A DNA stretch of 64,000 bases from Rhynochetos jubatus (lineage: Eukaryota > Chordata > Aves > Eurypygiformes > Rhynochetidae). A model generated the notes under the pieces. It worked only from the letters and a program-made list of their open reading frames with translations, did not search any database and was not told where the DNA came from. The position numbers were made by a program, and so were the translations under genes. Location: positions 6,510,001 through 6,574,000 of the forward strand of contig CM050666.1 of the NCBI GenBank assembly GCA_027574665.1, given 5' to 3'. Shown here piece after piece: positions 34,101 through 46,700 of the stretch. Each line of letters starts with the position of its first letter. Positions within the stretch are counted from its first letter, which is position 1.

Positions 34101-34853
34101 TATCAGTAGCTCCACCGCTGCAGCCCGCGTGGTGCGTGCAGTGCAGCCCACAGTGCACCTGCAGGCAGAGCGCTGTCCCCAGCTCAGCCGGGCTGGTGAC
34201 AGGAGCTGCTGACGGCTCGTTATGTGAGGAAGGTTGGTGGTGCTGGCCTTGCAAGGGCCGTTGTGGAACACACTGAGGTGCTGTGCAAGGGAATGCCAGC
34301 GTGGCTTCTGCAATTCCGTCGGCAGAATTTCCCTGGAGCACACCTGGACATGGACACGGGGCCGATGGCACTGTGCCCCTTGGTTCTTTGCTCTTATTTG
34401 GTTGACAGATCTACTGCAAGACAGACCTAGCGATTCCTGGCTACAAGGCTGCTCCTTTGCCACAACAGAGGAGCCACCTCAGCCTTCGGCCAGAGGGCCA
34501 CGGTGGTCTTCATCACCAAGGGTCAGAGCAGTGCTGTTGATGATCCAGGCTGCAAGACCCGTGTGCGTGACCAAGTGGGCTGGTGGAGTGCAGGAACACA
34601 GATGAAAACTGTATTCATTTCCCTGCTTTTCTGTCACCTATTCACTGCCTAAAGGAAAGGGGAGGGAAATAGGTGGCATACAATGCCAGCATGGACTCCC
34701 TGCTGTGCTGCGTGGGTTCTGCAGGGCAGTTCAAGGGCCCATCTGAAGAAGCAGGTGCCTTTCTCGCTCTCTTCTGGGCCGTTGGGAAGTGGCTTGGGTG
34801 TCAGGGGCTTGTTGAATGATACTGATGTAATTCGCATTTCCTCTGCTTTATAG

Positions 34854-35814
34854 GTACAATGGCTTGGTGACTGGCACTCGAGCTAAAGGTATCATTGCCA
34901 TCTGCTGGGTACTGTCTTTCATCATCGGCTTGACACCAATGCTAGGGTGGCACAATCGCGCCCAGATCGAAGAGCTGGGCTCCAATAAGTCCTCTCCCAT
35001 CAACTGCAGCAACAGTATGGTGGCGTGTCTCTTCGAGGCTGTGGTCACCATGGAGTACATGGTCTACTACAACTTCTTTGCCTGTGTGCTCTTGCCCCTC
35101 CTCCTCATGTTTGGTATCTACTTGAAAATCTTCATGGCAGCCCGGCGACAGCTCAAACAGATGGAGAACAAGATGGTACACGGGGAACGTTCTCGCTCCA
35201 CTTTGCAGAAGGAAGTCCATGCAGCTAAGTCTTTAGCCATCATTGTTGGGCTGTTTGCAGTCTGCTGGCTTCCACTACATATTATTAACTGCTTTACCCT
35301 TTTTTGCCCAAATTGTGCCCATGCCCCGCTCTGGCTGATGTATCTGGCTATTATCCTGTCTCACGCCAATTCGGTTGTAAATCCTCTAATTTATGCCTAC
35401 CGAATCAGGGAGTTCCGATACACCTTCCGTAAAATCATCAGCCAGCATATCCTGGGCCGGAAGGAGCCGTTCAAGGCAGGAACAGCCAGCTCTAGGACTT
35501 CCACGCATGGCGGGGACGGAGAGAACGCCAGCATACGAATCAGTGAGTATGCATTAGAGGTGTACACCAATGGAGAGATCCACAGGGATCCTGAAAAGCA
35601 GGACTTAACCAAATGCAAAGCCGGCTTGGAATGGCACCAGAATGGAAATGCTCTGGACATGGAGACAAATGGGCATCTCCCACATTCCTGCAAAAACGGG
35701 ATTCTCTCGGATGCATGCATGAACAGAGAGGTTCACAGTGAAGAGCTGATGGACGCCCAGGTGTCTTACTCAGATCTGGAAAGAGCAGCCTTCGCAGCAG
35801 CTGATGTTTCCTGA
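34854..35814 (+). CDS. ADORA2A: adenosine receptor A2A, coding exon 2 (residues 117-436, stop)
   Basis: This exon opens after TTTATAG|GTACAATGG, completing the Arg codon split by the intron. It encodes the second intracellular loop, TM4-TM7, helix 8 and the C-terminal tail, ending in TGA at 35,812-35,814. Adenosine-contact residues of human A2A are preserved: Phe-Glu in ECL2 (ACLFE), the toggle Trp and Asn in [11 protein letters not shown], His in HAPLW, and Ser-His in [15 protein letters not shown] gives the NPxxY motif. ECL3 keeps the CPxC disulfide pair. ECL2 is three residues longer than in human, with Arg where human has Cys146. It carries sequons NKS and NCS, whereas human has a single NHS. 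The tail of about 135 residues is diverged but ends AADVS, like human GAGVS. Total length is 436 residues against 412 in human. Confidence 0.97.
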
Positions 35815-36187
35815 TGAGACTGTCAAAGTCTTCCTGGTAGAATCGTGGTTTTTTTCCATTGGTGACCTCTGCCATGGCAGAAAGGGAGGTCGGGGGGCGG
35901 GGGGAGAGGTGTGTATTCAGATTGCTGCGGAGAAAGGGGTCCCTACCCAGGACTGTGGGGAAGATCCTAAATACGAGACTGGAGAAAAGCCAAGAGAGAG
36001 CATTGACACGGACTGAGGAAGGAGGGACATGTTACCCATCAATGACCTGTCACCAAGAGCAGTGCCAGGGTCACGGATGGCATTCCAAGTTCAGCACTGG
36101 GAGACCCTGCTGATGCAGGGCGGGTCGTGCCATTATGCTGTACTGTGTATCTGTGGTGGTGTGTCGGGGTCGGTCTTTACCAACAGA

Positions 36188-36193
36188 AATAAA
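36188..36193 (+). terminator. ADORA2A: proximal candidate ADORA2A poly(A) signal
   Basis: This is the first AATAAA after the receptor stop codon, about 375 nt downstream. The downstream GT-rich element is weak. Confidence 0.35.
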
Positions 36194-39100
36194 AGCCTGG
36201 CTGGAAGCGTTCACTGAATTGCAAACAGCGACAGGGAGGGGCCTTTCAGTGCTTTGGCCCTGCAGCCTGTGGAAGGGGGATAGCAGTAGCTGTCGGCCAG
36301 GAAGGATGCCAGCAGGTGCTTGGAGAGGGAAGGAATTTACCTGATGGGAACTTTGCATACCTTCAACCATGGCATTTTGTCATTCAGTTCATGTTTTTAA
36401 AGCTTATACCGCAACAGGTTGCTCGAGTGGGTTTTTTCCTTGTCTTGTTAAGATTACTTTATGCTAAGTTGTAGAGGATGGGCAAGAACTCATATCCATT
36501 CCCGGACCGCTCAACGTCCCAGATGCACAAGGCAAATATAACCTTGTAGCTCCCAACTTGGTCAGATAAGTAATGGAAACGGAGGGTGTGATGTGGATTT
36601 CCCACAGCAAAAGGGCTGTTAGCAGGACTTGGTGCTGCAGAGAGCTGACATGGGCCAGGCTGTGGTCTGTGACACCAGAGTGGTTGTGCCCGAGGTGTTG
36701 TGAAGAGCTGTCGGGTGTGAGAGCTGTCTGTGGGCTAGTGGGCACTGTCTGCTTTTCCCTGTATCTCTGTGCTTGTCCTCCTGGGCTCCGAGAATGCAGA
36801 TTCTTTCCATGGCCCAAAACGTCTGTGAGGGGAGCTCATTTTCTGCATTTTGGTCACTTCCATCCTCACTCAGAAGGCTGTGGGATGTTTTTCTTCTTCT
36901 CGGGGTGGGGAGGAACACGCACACATACCTAACACTTTTGCAGTTCCGATGAGCTCTGTCTCAGCACCTTTTCTCCTGCGATTTCCCTTTTTCCCTGACG
37001 CGTCCCTGCGGTGCAGAGGCCAGAGCTGGGTCTGGTTAGAAGATGCTCCTACCCTGAGCAGGCGAAAGGCAGCAGCAGTGGTGGAAATCAGCTCAGAAAC
37101 TGCAGTAGTCAGCCTGTATAAGAGAACAGGCAAATCCGTGCTGCGGCAAGGCTACGCACTGATGTGGTTTGTTGTAGAGATGATTCTCCGTATCACTTTG
37201 AAGCTCGAGGACAGCAGAATGCCACATCAGCTTAAAGTCTACCTAAAGATTGTCAGGGTTTTGTTTTCCAGGCAAATAATTGATGTCCAGTACCACCAGC
37301 TTTCTGGAAAGAGAGGCAGTTATGGTCCTGCTGGAAACCTGAAAGCCTGGCAATTCCAGAGGTCTGAAGCTTATGCCCTAGGTGAAAACGCCAGAAGTAT
37401 CAGAAGCCAAATAATCTCATTTTCCGCAAGGGAGGTGGAACTGGATTTTGGTATTTGAGGAAGAGAGGTTAGGTTTGTTTGCTCTTATTCCATGTTTATT
37501 TTAAATATTGCAAACTATTAAAATGAAAAGTCAGTTTTATTTGAGAAGTTTGCCCGTCTGCCTGCAGGAAGGTGGGGAGTGGTTTCTAATGCCGAACGTG
37601 TTCAAGTATGTAAGTGCTCCGGGCTAGCAGAAAGCTTACTGTGGGACGGAGAAAAAGATGTGGTTGCCACCGCAGTCCTTAGCAGAAAGACAGGCAAGTT
37701 TGTCGAACAATAGACTTCACAGTTCAGTTGAATTGCTGCTTTCTTGGCACGGCCCTTCCCGTAGTCTAACGTCAGAGGGGTGGATTATCGCTCCGGCACC
37801 GTTCACAAACACTAAGCCGTCTCCCTGTGACCGACGTCATAGGTAGCTCCTCGTAGGGTGACTTGGGATCTTGTTGCTCTTGATCTTTCTTGATGGAATA
37901 TTTCGGTAGGTGGTTTGCGGGATGGCTCCTCCGACCTCCCGCAGCAGTGGCAGAGGAACTCGGGGACATGGGGACCCGATCTCTCCAGGCCTCGGTTGGG
38001 AGCAGTTGCTAAGAATAACACGAGATTACATCCGGTATTCATGTCAGTAACAATTAGGTCCACAAAGAAGCAGAGCAGGGGAGGAAGTGTGGGAAAATAC
38101 CAGCATTGCTCATGTGCTGGAACACACGCGAGCGCAAATTGTCTCCTGTTGAGCCTGAGCTGCCGTTGTAAAGGGATGTTTAATGCCGCATTGCAGCAGA
38201 CTTTCCACAGCTGATGTGGGTTGGTTGCTTTCTATTGTTTCCTGAGCTTCTTCACGCTCAATTATGGCAGCTTCTTGCTCGGCTGCCACAAGAATCAAGT
38301 TGATCTATGTCAATGCGACAAACTTAGAATTGTCCCTCTGGAAAACTTTCCTGCCCGACCAGATTGCCGTGCAAACTTACTGTTTCCAGACATCTTGAAA
38401 TGAGCTTTTCCCTTGCTGCGGGGGGGGCGCCCCAAGTGTGTCCAGTCCCAGGTTTGAAATGAAGAGGGTGTGTGAAGGGGCCGGGGGATGCATGCCGGAG
38501 GAAGTGCAGTGGGGGTAAGGGGGCAGCGTGTTTTGTATAGAACTGGAAGTCTGTAGTCACAGGAAGGAAGGACTGGCAATTGCACCACATGCTGGGCGCC
38601 TTCTGGCAAACATATGCCTGAGATGGACCTTCAGAAGACGTTTCTGAAGTTGTTGTTGGGGGTAGCGTGAGCCTTTTGGACAGAATTTTGCATTTCTTAC
38701 TCGTTTCTTAGGGATCAGACTTTTTTTTTTTTTTAATAAAGAAAAAAGAAGCTTTAGGGTCCCATCAGTGATGTGGCCCTTTCTTCTTGTGGATTCTTTC
38801 CTTCTGGCAGCGCCCTCCACTCTTGAGCAAAGTACCTCTCTTCCAAACTGCGTAGGGCAGGGATCCCTGGGAAAGTGAAAGTTAAATGATTTTTTTCCTA
38901 ACCTCTCCGCTCATATCCCCATTTTCATTCCAGCTGGAGAATGTTTAGCTGTTGAAATGTAACTGTTCTGGATAAACAAAGATGGTACCAAGACAAAGGG
39001 AAGAATGAGGTGATCATCAGGAGAGGCTGGAGAAGATCTTGGGAGTCCAAGGTGCAGTGGGTCCAGAGGGTTAAGAGCTGGGGTAAGGTGGAACTGGAAC

Positions 39101-40576
39101 TTCTTAGTAAAAATGGCTCAGGACCCATAGGGAGATGTGGCGCCTCATTTGGCACGAGGGCATTCCATGAATTTCACTATTCCCTGCTGACTCTCGGGCT
39201 CCAGGCTTTATTTGCTTTATAGAGTTTTGGAGAAAGCTGAGTTTGATCAGTTGCCAGAAGTAATTTTGTCGAGAGTTCTTCTTGGGTCCTCTTGGGCACT
39301 GCTTTTTGCGTGTGCAAATAAATGCACTCGCAGCTTCGCCCTGCAGAGCTGGATCAGTGATGCTTCAAAGCTCCGCGCAGGCTTGAACTGCAGCTCTGGC
39401 ACAGAGAAGCGGTTCGGCAGGGTGGAACAGCTGGGGTTACTGGAGACAGAAAGGGTTTGCCACGGATCCCAGTTGGGGCTGGGAGGCTTATTGTGCAGGG
39501 GGACTTGGGAGCTGTATGGAGCAGTCTGAACCTTCCACCACCCTTTGCAGAGAGGCTCTGGGGCGGTGCTGGTGGGTACAGAAAAGTCTCTGAGGTGTGG
39601 GAGCAGACTGGAGGGTTAGACGGGAAATCTCGGTGGGGAAGGAGGGTCTGTAGGGCAGGTGTTTGGGGGATTTCAGGGGAGCAGGAATGTGCTGGGAGGC
39701 GCTGGGGATTGCACGGATGGTCTCAGGGGCGCGGTGCTGGCATGAGAGCAAGGTGGGACTGGCTGAGGAGGGACTCTGGAAGGGACGTACATCCTGCAGC
39801 TCTCCTGGTGTCACTGCAGAGGGGCAGCCTTGCCTGGGGTGTGCGGGGGGGTGGCTTCCTGTGGGCTCCACGTGCCGGAGGTAGAGATGCTTCTTATGGA
39901 CTGTCTCCTTTGCAGGTGCGTTGTCTCGTTTCATAAGCACGCCCAGGTGTAACAAAGGCCCTTCTGCTTCATGGTAAAACCAAACCAATCCAGCCGTGTT
40001 CTGTGGGAAGGACGAGCGTGCGCTAACAGTGCTGCGGTGCATTTCCACTGCGTAATACTCGCTGGTGGTGTTTGCTAAGTTTAGCTGCCTAATAGTCAGT
40101 TCTCCCCCGATTTGTTTCGAGCATCAAACTGCACTGAGTCATACCAGGGAGGTTTTTTTCTTTCTAGACCTGAGCTTTTGGCCTTCTTCACAGTAAAAAC
40201 ACATCAGGAGTAGGTAAAATCACACCAGTTCCTCATTTGCGTGAGAGGTGACTAACCCTGACAGACCGAGAATCCCAAAACTGGGGCACCGTTGTGTGTA
40301 ACTTCTTGTTTTATTTATCTGCCGGGACTGTTCACACAAGGATGCGTTGAAATCCAGACTGGAACCTGTTGATCTGAGAACATCCTCTGCTTCCCCCACT
40401 GTCTCAGGAGCTGGTGTTCCTGCCCCCGTCCTGTGGAGCAGTTGTCTCTGTGGCCTGCAAGCCAAGACACGATGAACACCCTGCTGCCCACGCTGTCACT
40501 ATGGAACAATTACTCTTTTAATTTAAGTGTTTTATGAATATCGGTGTTGTTTTCCCTCTGTTTGTCAGTTACCAGT

Positions 40577-40604
40577 GGGAGGGGAGGGAAGGGAAGGGGG
40601 TGGG
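40577..40604 (+). other. G-quadruplex motif in candidate 3'UTR
   Basis: There are six G-runs of three or more separated by one or two A or T bases on the + strand. The G-rich strand would be the RNA strand if the long ADORA2A 3'UTR exists, allowing an RNA quadruplex about 180 nt before the distal poly(A) signal. Confidence 0.6.
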
Positions 40605-40780
40605 AGAATCTGTGCATGCAAATGTATTTAAAGTGCATTGACCAAAGTTGGGGTTTGGGTGGGTTTTTTTTTGAATCTGTGAAGTTTTCGTACCTGTGAA
40701 GTCATCAGACTGCTGGGCAGTGAGGAGCCGCTGGTGCTGCTGAGTCTGTCTTGGTTACATTTCTTAATAAGCATTAAAAT

Positions 40781-40786
40781 AATAAA
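40781..40786 (+). terminator. ADORA2A: distal candidate ADORA2A poly(A) signal cluster
   Basis: AATAAA follows an ATTAAA eight bases upstream (40,773-40,778). A T/GT-rich stretch (CCTTTTTGTATGTGTTGTC) lies about 60 nt downstream. The preceding 250 nt look like a vertebrate 3'UTR end: AT-rich with TTTTATG and poly-T. It could instead terminate a separate lncRNA. Confidence 0.4.
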
Positions 40787-43700
40787 ATATATTTGTAAAA
40801 GAGATTGCGAGTGCCTTTGTCCCAGGCAGATCCGTCTGGCTGGCCCCTTTTTGTATGTGTTGTCTTATTTTATTAGCTTTTTCCATAGACTGCTCCTTCC
40901 GGAGAGCTCCCTTCCTGGCGCTGCCTTTTCTTTCGCAGAAGGTATTAGCATGGGCTAAGGTGGCAGACCCGGACGGACCAGAAAACCCGCCAGATCTCTG
41001 ACATCCTGGGAGCTGTCATCTTGGCAATCGGAGGAAGTGTTTACAGCTGCGTACTGGACACAAGGTAGAGCACGGTATTCGCCCAAAGCGCTGCAGCGTC
41101 AGGAGCAGTGTGTGACACAGCCCGACCCGAAGGGTGCATGCCCAAACCGTGGCATGGACAGCTTTGCCGGCTGTGGCTGGAGCATCCCCGCCTGCTGGCT
41201 CTCCTCCCACGTGGCCCTGCCCGTGCACCACAGACCTCCCCCTAAGACCCTCACGATTTCAGACCTGTCCTGTTCTGCCAATGCCGCTCAGGCTGAGCTA
41301 GCCCAGCCTGATGTCAGCCAAACTGGTCTGGAGGTGGGAGCAGTGAATCTAGATGCTGCCGTGCTGTGTCCCAGGCCAGTTCTGAGCAACGCTGACAGGA
41401 TGAAGCAGGAATAATTTCCAGCTTTTTCCAGCTGGCAGCCACTAAATGTGTGTGTGAAGAGGTTAGTGGAAGTCTGTGCAATCCAGAAGCACTGGGAGTT
41501 GGGAAGTGCTGAAATGGAAGTGCAGCAGATGATAACCATCTAGCTACTGGTCGTTCCCTCTTTGGGTTCACTTTGCAGCTGGCCTAGAGGCCTCTCCGGA
41601 CGCCCCGGCTTGTGGAGAGGTGCCGGCACCCTGGTGTTCTGGGGCCAGCTGTGCCGGAGCTGTTCAACCAACTGTGTAATTGAAAAGCTTTTTGATTTTT
41701 CCCTCCTTTCACAAACACTGTGCATTTTGTTCCGCAGCATCAAAGGCCGGGAGCTGGGGGGAACAATGGGCACCTGCAGGAGCCCAGGGGAACAATGGCC
41801 GTACCTGGCTCGGACAAAGGAGTACTTCAAAGAACAGAGAGAGCTCCCAGTTTAACGACACAATTGGTCTGATCTGGAAATCTCTGCTCGGGGATCCACA
41901 CCTTGGCTTCGCCACCCAGAGAAACTAGACTTTGCAGGGCTTCTGCTGTAGACTAAGAGCTGTCTGAGGGAAACATAGCTCAATGGTGCAATATTTACTG
42001 CAGCGCTGGGGAGCTGATGACATTTCTGCATGGTGGTGTAGGATGGGGCTGTGGAGGATCGTGTTTTCCCTACTAATGGGTGGCTAATGTTGTTGGCTAA
42101 AAAGCTTTTCACAGGATTTTAAAGCAGCGCGATCTTCCTTGTCACTTCTGCCCCCACACGGGAAGCCTTTGCTGCTAAGAATAGTACATACGGGTGCGGG
42201 CTGTGCTCTTGGCCATCATGTCGTTCAAGGAGAGGTTTCGGGGAGTTAAAAGCTCTGAGCACCTTTCCTGAGGCCTTGCAGGCTTCACAATTTACTTTCA
42301 CGGGAAAGATTCCCACTGTCTTGCATTTGACTGCAGGGAGCAAGCGAGTGAGGTTCCCCGGGTGTTCCTTCACAGGAGGGATAGAGACTTCCGCCAGCTC
42401 GCAGTCATCCTGGGAGGAATCCACCTCTGCAGATAAGCACCTGAGTGGGATGATGTGACCCACTACAGGTCGGAGTCTCGCTGAACAGTAAGTGGAGCTG
42501 TATTCCTCCCTGGTTTCGGGATCTCCTCCCCAGGGCTGTCCTGAGAAGAGAGGGGGGCACTTGTGGTTATTGGAGATGTTTCCCCAGAAACCGACCCTGT
42601 GGCTGGGAACGCTGGAGGATGTTTTAGCTGTAAGATGCGCCGCTCTTACAAGCAGTGTCGTTCCTCTGCTGTGTGACTGCAGCAGTCACTGCTGAGATCC
42701 TGCAGAGTGACAGGAAAGTACTACCTGATCTCAGAAAATCAGAAATGCAGTTTGAGGATTGGAGTCCTTGCAATGCATCAAAGAAAATGAGGTAAGGCAA
42801 GTCTGGGTCTGAGAGTAGCGTGGTGATTTTTCAGCAGGTGGAAGGCGAGGACTGGGAAAAGAGCTTTCAGTCTGCAGGTTGAGAATAAACTGTGTGAAGA
42901 TGAGGTTATTTGGAGTGCAGATCCATACTGTGTGGTCTGAGCCTCTTGCACTGAACTCCAAACCTGGGACTGTGGTTTTTGGGAGCGTCCGGCTGCAATC
43001 CAGAGAGGTGACTGCAACTTCCACAGAGCCGAGGGCAGTCTTTAAACCTGCTAGCATGGACGCTGAAAGCACTGGAGCTGCAGTCACTCGGGCTTTCTTT
43101 GCCAAGGGCTTACCCAGAGCCCTAGGCAGCTCGGATTTTTTGCCTTACCTAAGGCAAGGAGATTAGAGACCAGCTCATAATGACAGTGAAGAAAATCCAT
43201 GTGCACGGGGTATCTTGCTGTCTCAGCTGTTGATGAGGTCATGGGGATGTCTTTTGGGCTGGTATTAGTCCAGGATATTACTTCTAAATGGGAGTTAAGC
43301 ATATTCCAGTTGGGTACTTCATGTTGCTGGAGAAGTTGCAGCTGCATCATTTGGGCATTTGGCATAGTCTGGGCTGTGAAAGCTTGTGCCTGTGCTTTGG
43401 GGTTCCCAGGGATGCAAGACACTTGTGCAGTGTGGTGACTGTATCCAGGAGAGAAAAAAAAGTCCTAATAAAGAGAGAATTGAGCAGCCCGGATCAGTTC
43501 TATGAAGAATGGAAAACAAGCCTGGGCCATCTCAGGGTAAGCTGCACTCATGGTGCCTCTTGAACCCATGTCCTGTTATTGTTGGTGTGGAACGTGAGGG
43601 TCTGGGCCAATGAAAATAAGGAAGGCGGCTTGACAGACACAGATTTTATCTTTTGAGATTCGTCATGACCTTTCTAGTGTATAATAAATAGAGTTGACTC

Positions 43701-46700
43701 AGGAATTGGCAAGTGCCCTGGTAACATGCAGTCCTGGTGTCGGGACTCGGCAGAATGTTCTGCTTAGCAATGCGCTCCGTTAGCTTTGTTTGCCAAGTTC
43801 CTATTTTGGAGGTGTGCTGGAGGGCTGAACAGTGGCAGATGCTGAAGCCTTCTGCAGGGCAGGTGCACTGGGCCCAGCACCTCTGACCACGCTGATCCAG
43901 GCTGGATGAAGGTCATTCTGAATCCGTGCCGATAGAACCCTTTACCGCTAGGCCATAAGAAGTGTCTTGCGTAGGACAAGGACTGTTTGCAGCGGTGTGA
44001 AACCTGGGGCAAAGAGGACTCCCATCCTTCTGCATTACTGTGTAACCCATCAAGCACTCGAGTCGGCGCTGAACAGTATTGCTTCCTGTACTAATGTCTT
44101 TTGAGCAGCCCTGCCACGCACACGGGATCTTGTGAGATTGAACACTTCCATCATCCGGAGGATGTGGGCAGTTTTGCAGGTGACAGGAATGGTAGCTCTG
44201 AGACTCGCCTGCTGCCCAGCGCACCATCTCCTCTGTGAACCGTGACCGTGAGCAACCACGGTCGGGTTTTCTGCGTTAGCCCTGGTGACGGGGGCTGTGA
44301 TATACAGGGCTCCTTCGCAGACAACTGGGAATCGTGCGCTGGTAAAGTGAAGCTGCTCTGTGATGGTGACGCATCAGATGGTGAAGTTATTCACAAAAAG
44401 TGAAAGAGGGGAAAAGCAGGCTAACGTTTGCGTTCCCAGACCCAGAGGGGCTACGGGGGCAGAGCTGCAGTTAATTCCCAACGCTTAGGGCTGATTCAAA
44501 GGCAGAGTGTCGAGAGGCGAGCACCCAGCGCTGGCACCAGGATGCTGGGCTGCATGGGCACTCAGCACCTTACGATAAAGCACAACTGGCTGCCCCGGTT
44601 CTGAGGTGCCTGCCCTTTGGGAGCAGTCCAGTATTCCAAGTGTTTCCTGCCTTTCTTTATATTCACGCCGAAAGCACTAACAGAATAGGGTGGAGACAAA
44701 ATATCTCAGCCCCTCCTCAAGATCATCCTCTAATTCCAGAAGGATCAAAATGCTAAAGGTTGCATTAGAAAAACAGGAATAGTCTTTTCTCCCACCATTG
44801 GTAACTCAATGCCACAACTAAACGGCGAGTCAGCTGCCTGTTCTACAGCTGCGTCCTTTCGGAATTCATGAGAAATAGCATTTTGATTTCCTTCCAGAGG
44901 AAATATACAGTAACATCCCCAACTTGCACCGAGGCCTTCCAGCCTGCAGAGCTGACCCCTGTGTGTTCATCGGCAACGACAGTAAGCCCAAGACCCCCTA
45001 CTCCTTATGGCCGGAGCAGCGCTTGGGAATCAAGGCTCTTAATCGGAAACCTTTATAGCTTGTTTCTCCGAGTTCTGCAGTCACAGATGATCCCTCCTTT
45101 CCTGCCATATGCCAGACCCGGGAAGCACGAGTTTATCTGAGGTGTCTGTCCCTTTCCCTGCTTCAGCAATACCTGGACTTTCAAAGGAACTGTAGCAACA
45201 ACATTCCCGAAGCTTTTCACTGTGGCTGGAGGGAGGGGTGTGATCTCTGCATGCTGATAGCAGCCTCTGATTGCCATGCAGGAGGATCTTTCCATCAGCA
45301 GTTGATTTGGAAGCACTGTGTGAGACATACGATCCTCCCAGGGAGAGTTTCTTCCCGTCAGGAGGCTGCATCCTGGGGTCAGGATGTCAGTGACATGTGG
45401 ATGACTCCGAGCGCTGAAGCCTGTGTGTCACCCAGGTCTCGGAGGAGGCTGCGCGCTGTCTGCTGCACGGACACGTTGGCTCTCTCTGAAGAGAGGTCCT
45501 TGTGCACGTAGCCATGAATCTGGTGTTTTCCAGGTGGCTGTGTTGTCTCTCAGCCGATGTATCCCAGTGCTGTAAAACACGTGTCCCTGTTCTGCTTCCT
45601 ACAGAGATGTATCTGCTGATGCCAGCTTCCAGGTGGGGCGCACAGGAACCTGCTCTCTCTCAGCCTTTGGCCTCTGCTGGTAGCCAGGCATCCTAAGGAA
45701 ACCAGAAGTGACCTAAGGCTGGTTTATTGCGAATCCTTGGTCCGAGCTGCAGATGGAGAAGTAATGGCAGGTTTCCAGCAGGTGAGACCCTCCAGGCCAG
45801 CGAGCCAGACAAGGAAAATAAACACAGGAAATAGCATCCGTGCAATAAGATAACAGGGAAAGGAGAGGCTGGGAGAGCTTTCTGCTCTGTGCGTGTGTGT
45901 CGGGGGGAAGCACAGAGCTTGGAGCTCTCCCTAACGGGAGCAAGCAGATGACAAGCCTTAGCACGAAGGGCGAGGTTCCTGCCTGGACAGAGAGGAAAGG
46001 AGGAAAAAGGGGGTTTCTGCTTCAGGCAGATGGAGTAGCAGTTGCTCTCCAGGGCACAGGGTCTGTGGAATGAAGATCTCGGGTCTAGATGTGGGGTGAG
46101 ATAGTGCTTTGCTCAGGGCAGAGGCTGATTAGCTCTGGTTGTTTTTCTGTCTCAGAAACAGTTCTGAGGGTCTCTGTGGGTGGAAACTGCTCTGTCTCAC
46201 CTGTGAAACCCATTCCCTGAACTCCTCTTGGCCTCTGCTTTCTGTCCCACCCCCCAGATCCTGTGGGATTACCAGAGCCTCCACATTGCCCCGAGTTTAT
46301 TCCTGATGGCGTGGCTGGGTGGTGGTGTGGCGAGGCCTCTGCTAGCTCCATCCCTCTGCTCAAAGATGGAGAGGCCACCACCTGTGGTGCCCAAAATAGC
46401 CTCTGCCTGGGCAACCCAACCCAAATGGTGTTGACAGTGATGGGCGATTCCCAGGCCTCACAAAGAGGCTTTTGTTGGGAGGATCTAAGCTGAGCTCCAG
46501 GCCTTGCCAGCTGTGGAGAGGAGCAGATGGATCTGCAGTATAAAAATAGATTGAAGCAGACTTGTTCTGCCTCTTTTCTTCACCAGCTCCCAGTACGGTC
46601 CCAGAGGTGCCTGGTCAGCTGAACCAGAGCAGAGGAGTGGGTGCTTTGCAGCTGCCAGTCTGCCTGGAGCCCATTCGCTATTGTCAGAGACAGGAATTTC

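Larger units (their letters stand above)
27306..34853 (+). other. ADORA2A: ADORA2A intron between the two coding exons
   Basis: This intron of about 7.5 kb begins GTAAGC and ends in the pyrimidine-rich tract TTTCCTCTGCTTTATAG. It interrupts the coding sequence just after TM3, between CTCAG and GTACAATGG, which is the intron position I recall for mammalian ADORA2A. Inside are two CR1 fragments (about 28,814-28,905 and 31,060-31,140) and a perfect 26-bp palindrome (30,922-30,947). No nested gene is recognisable; the open frames here are short and unassigned. Confidence 0.95.
35815..40810 (+). other. ADORA2A: ADORA2A 3'UTR and downstream flank (extent uncertain)
   Basis: After the stop codon no further coding exon is seen. 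Candidate poly(A) hexamers on the + strand are AATAAA at 36,188, ATTAAA at 37,517, AATAAA at 38,735 and 39,317, and a cluster at about 40,773-40,786. The proximal signal would give a 3'UTR of about 370 nt. The distal cluster would give about 5 kb and is preceded by AT-rich, UTR-like sequence and followed by T/GT-rich sequence. Sequence alone cannot say which is used, and the length of this feature assumes the most distal site. Confidence 0.4.

Noticed and set aside
36850-37458. 202-codon open frame on the + strand after ADORA2A
   Set aside because: It lies in the candidate 3'UTR or flank, does not continue the receptor frame, and has no recognisable motif.
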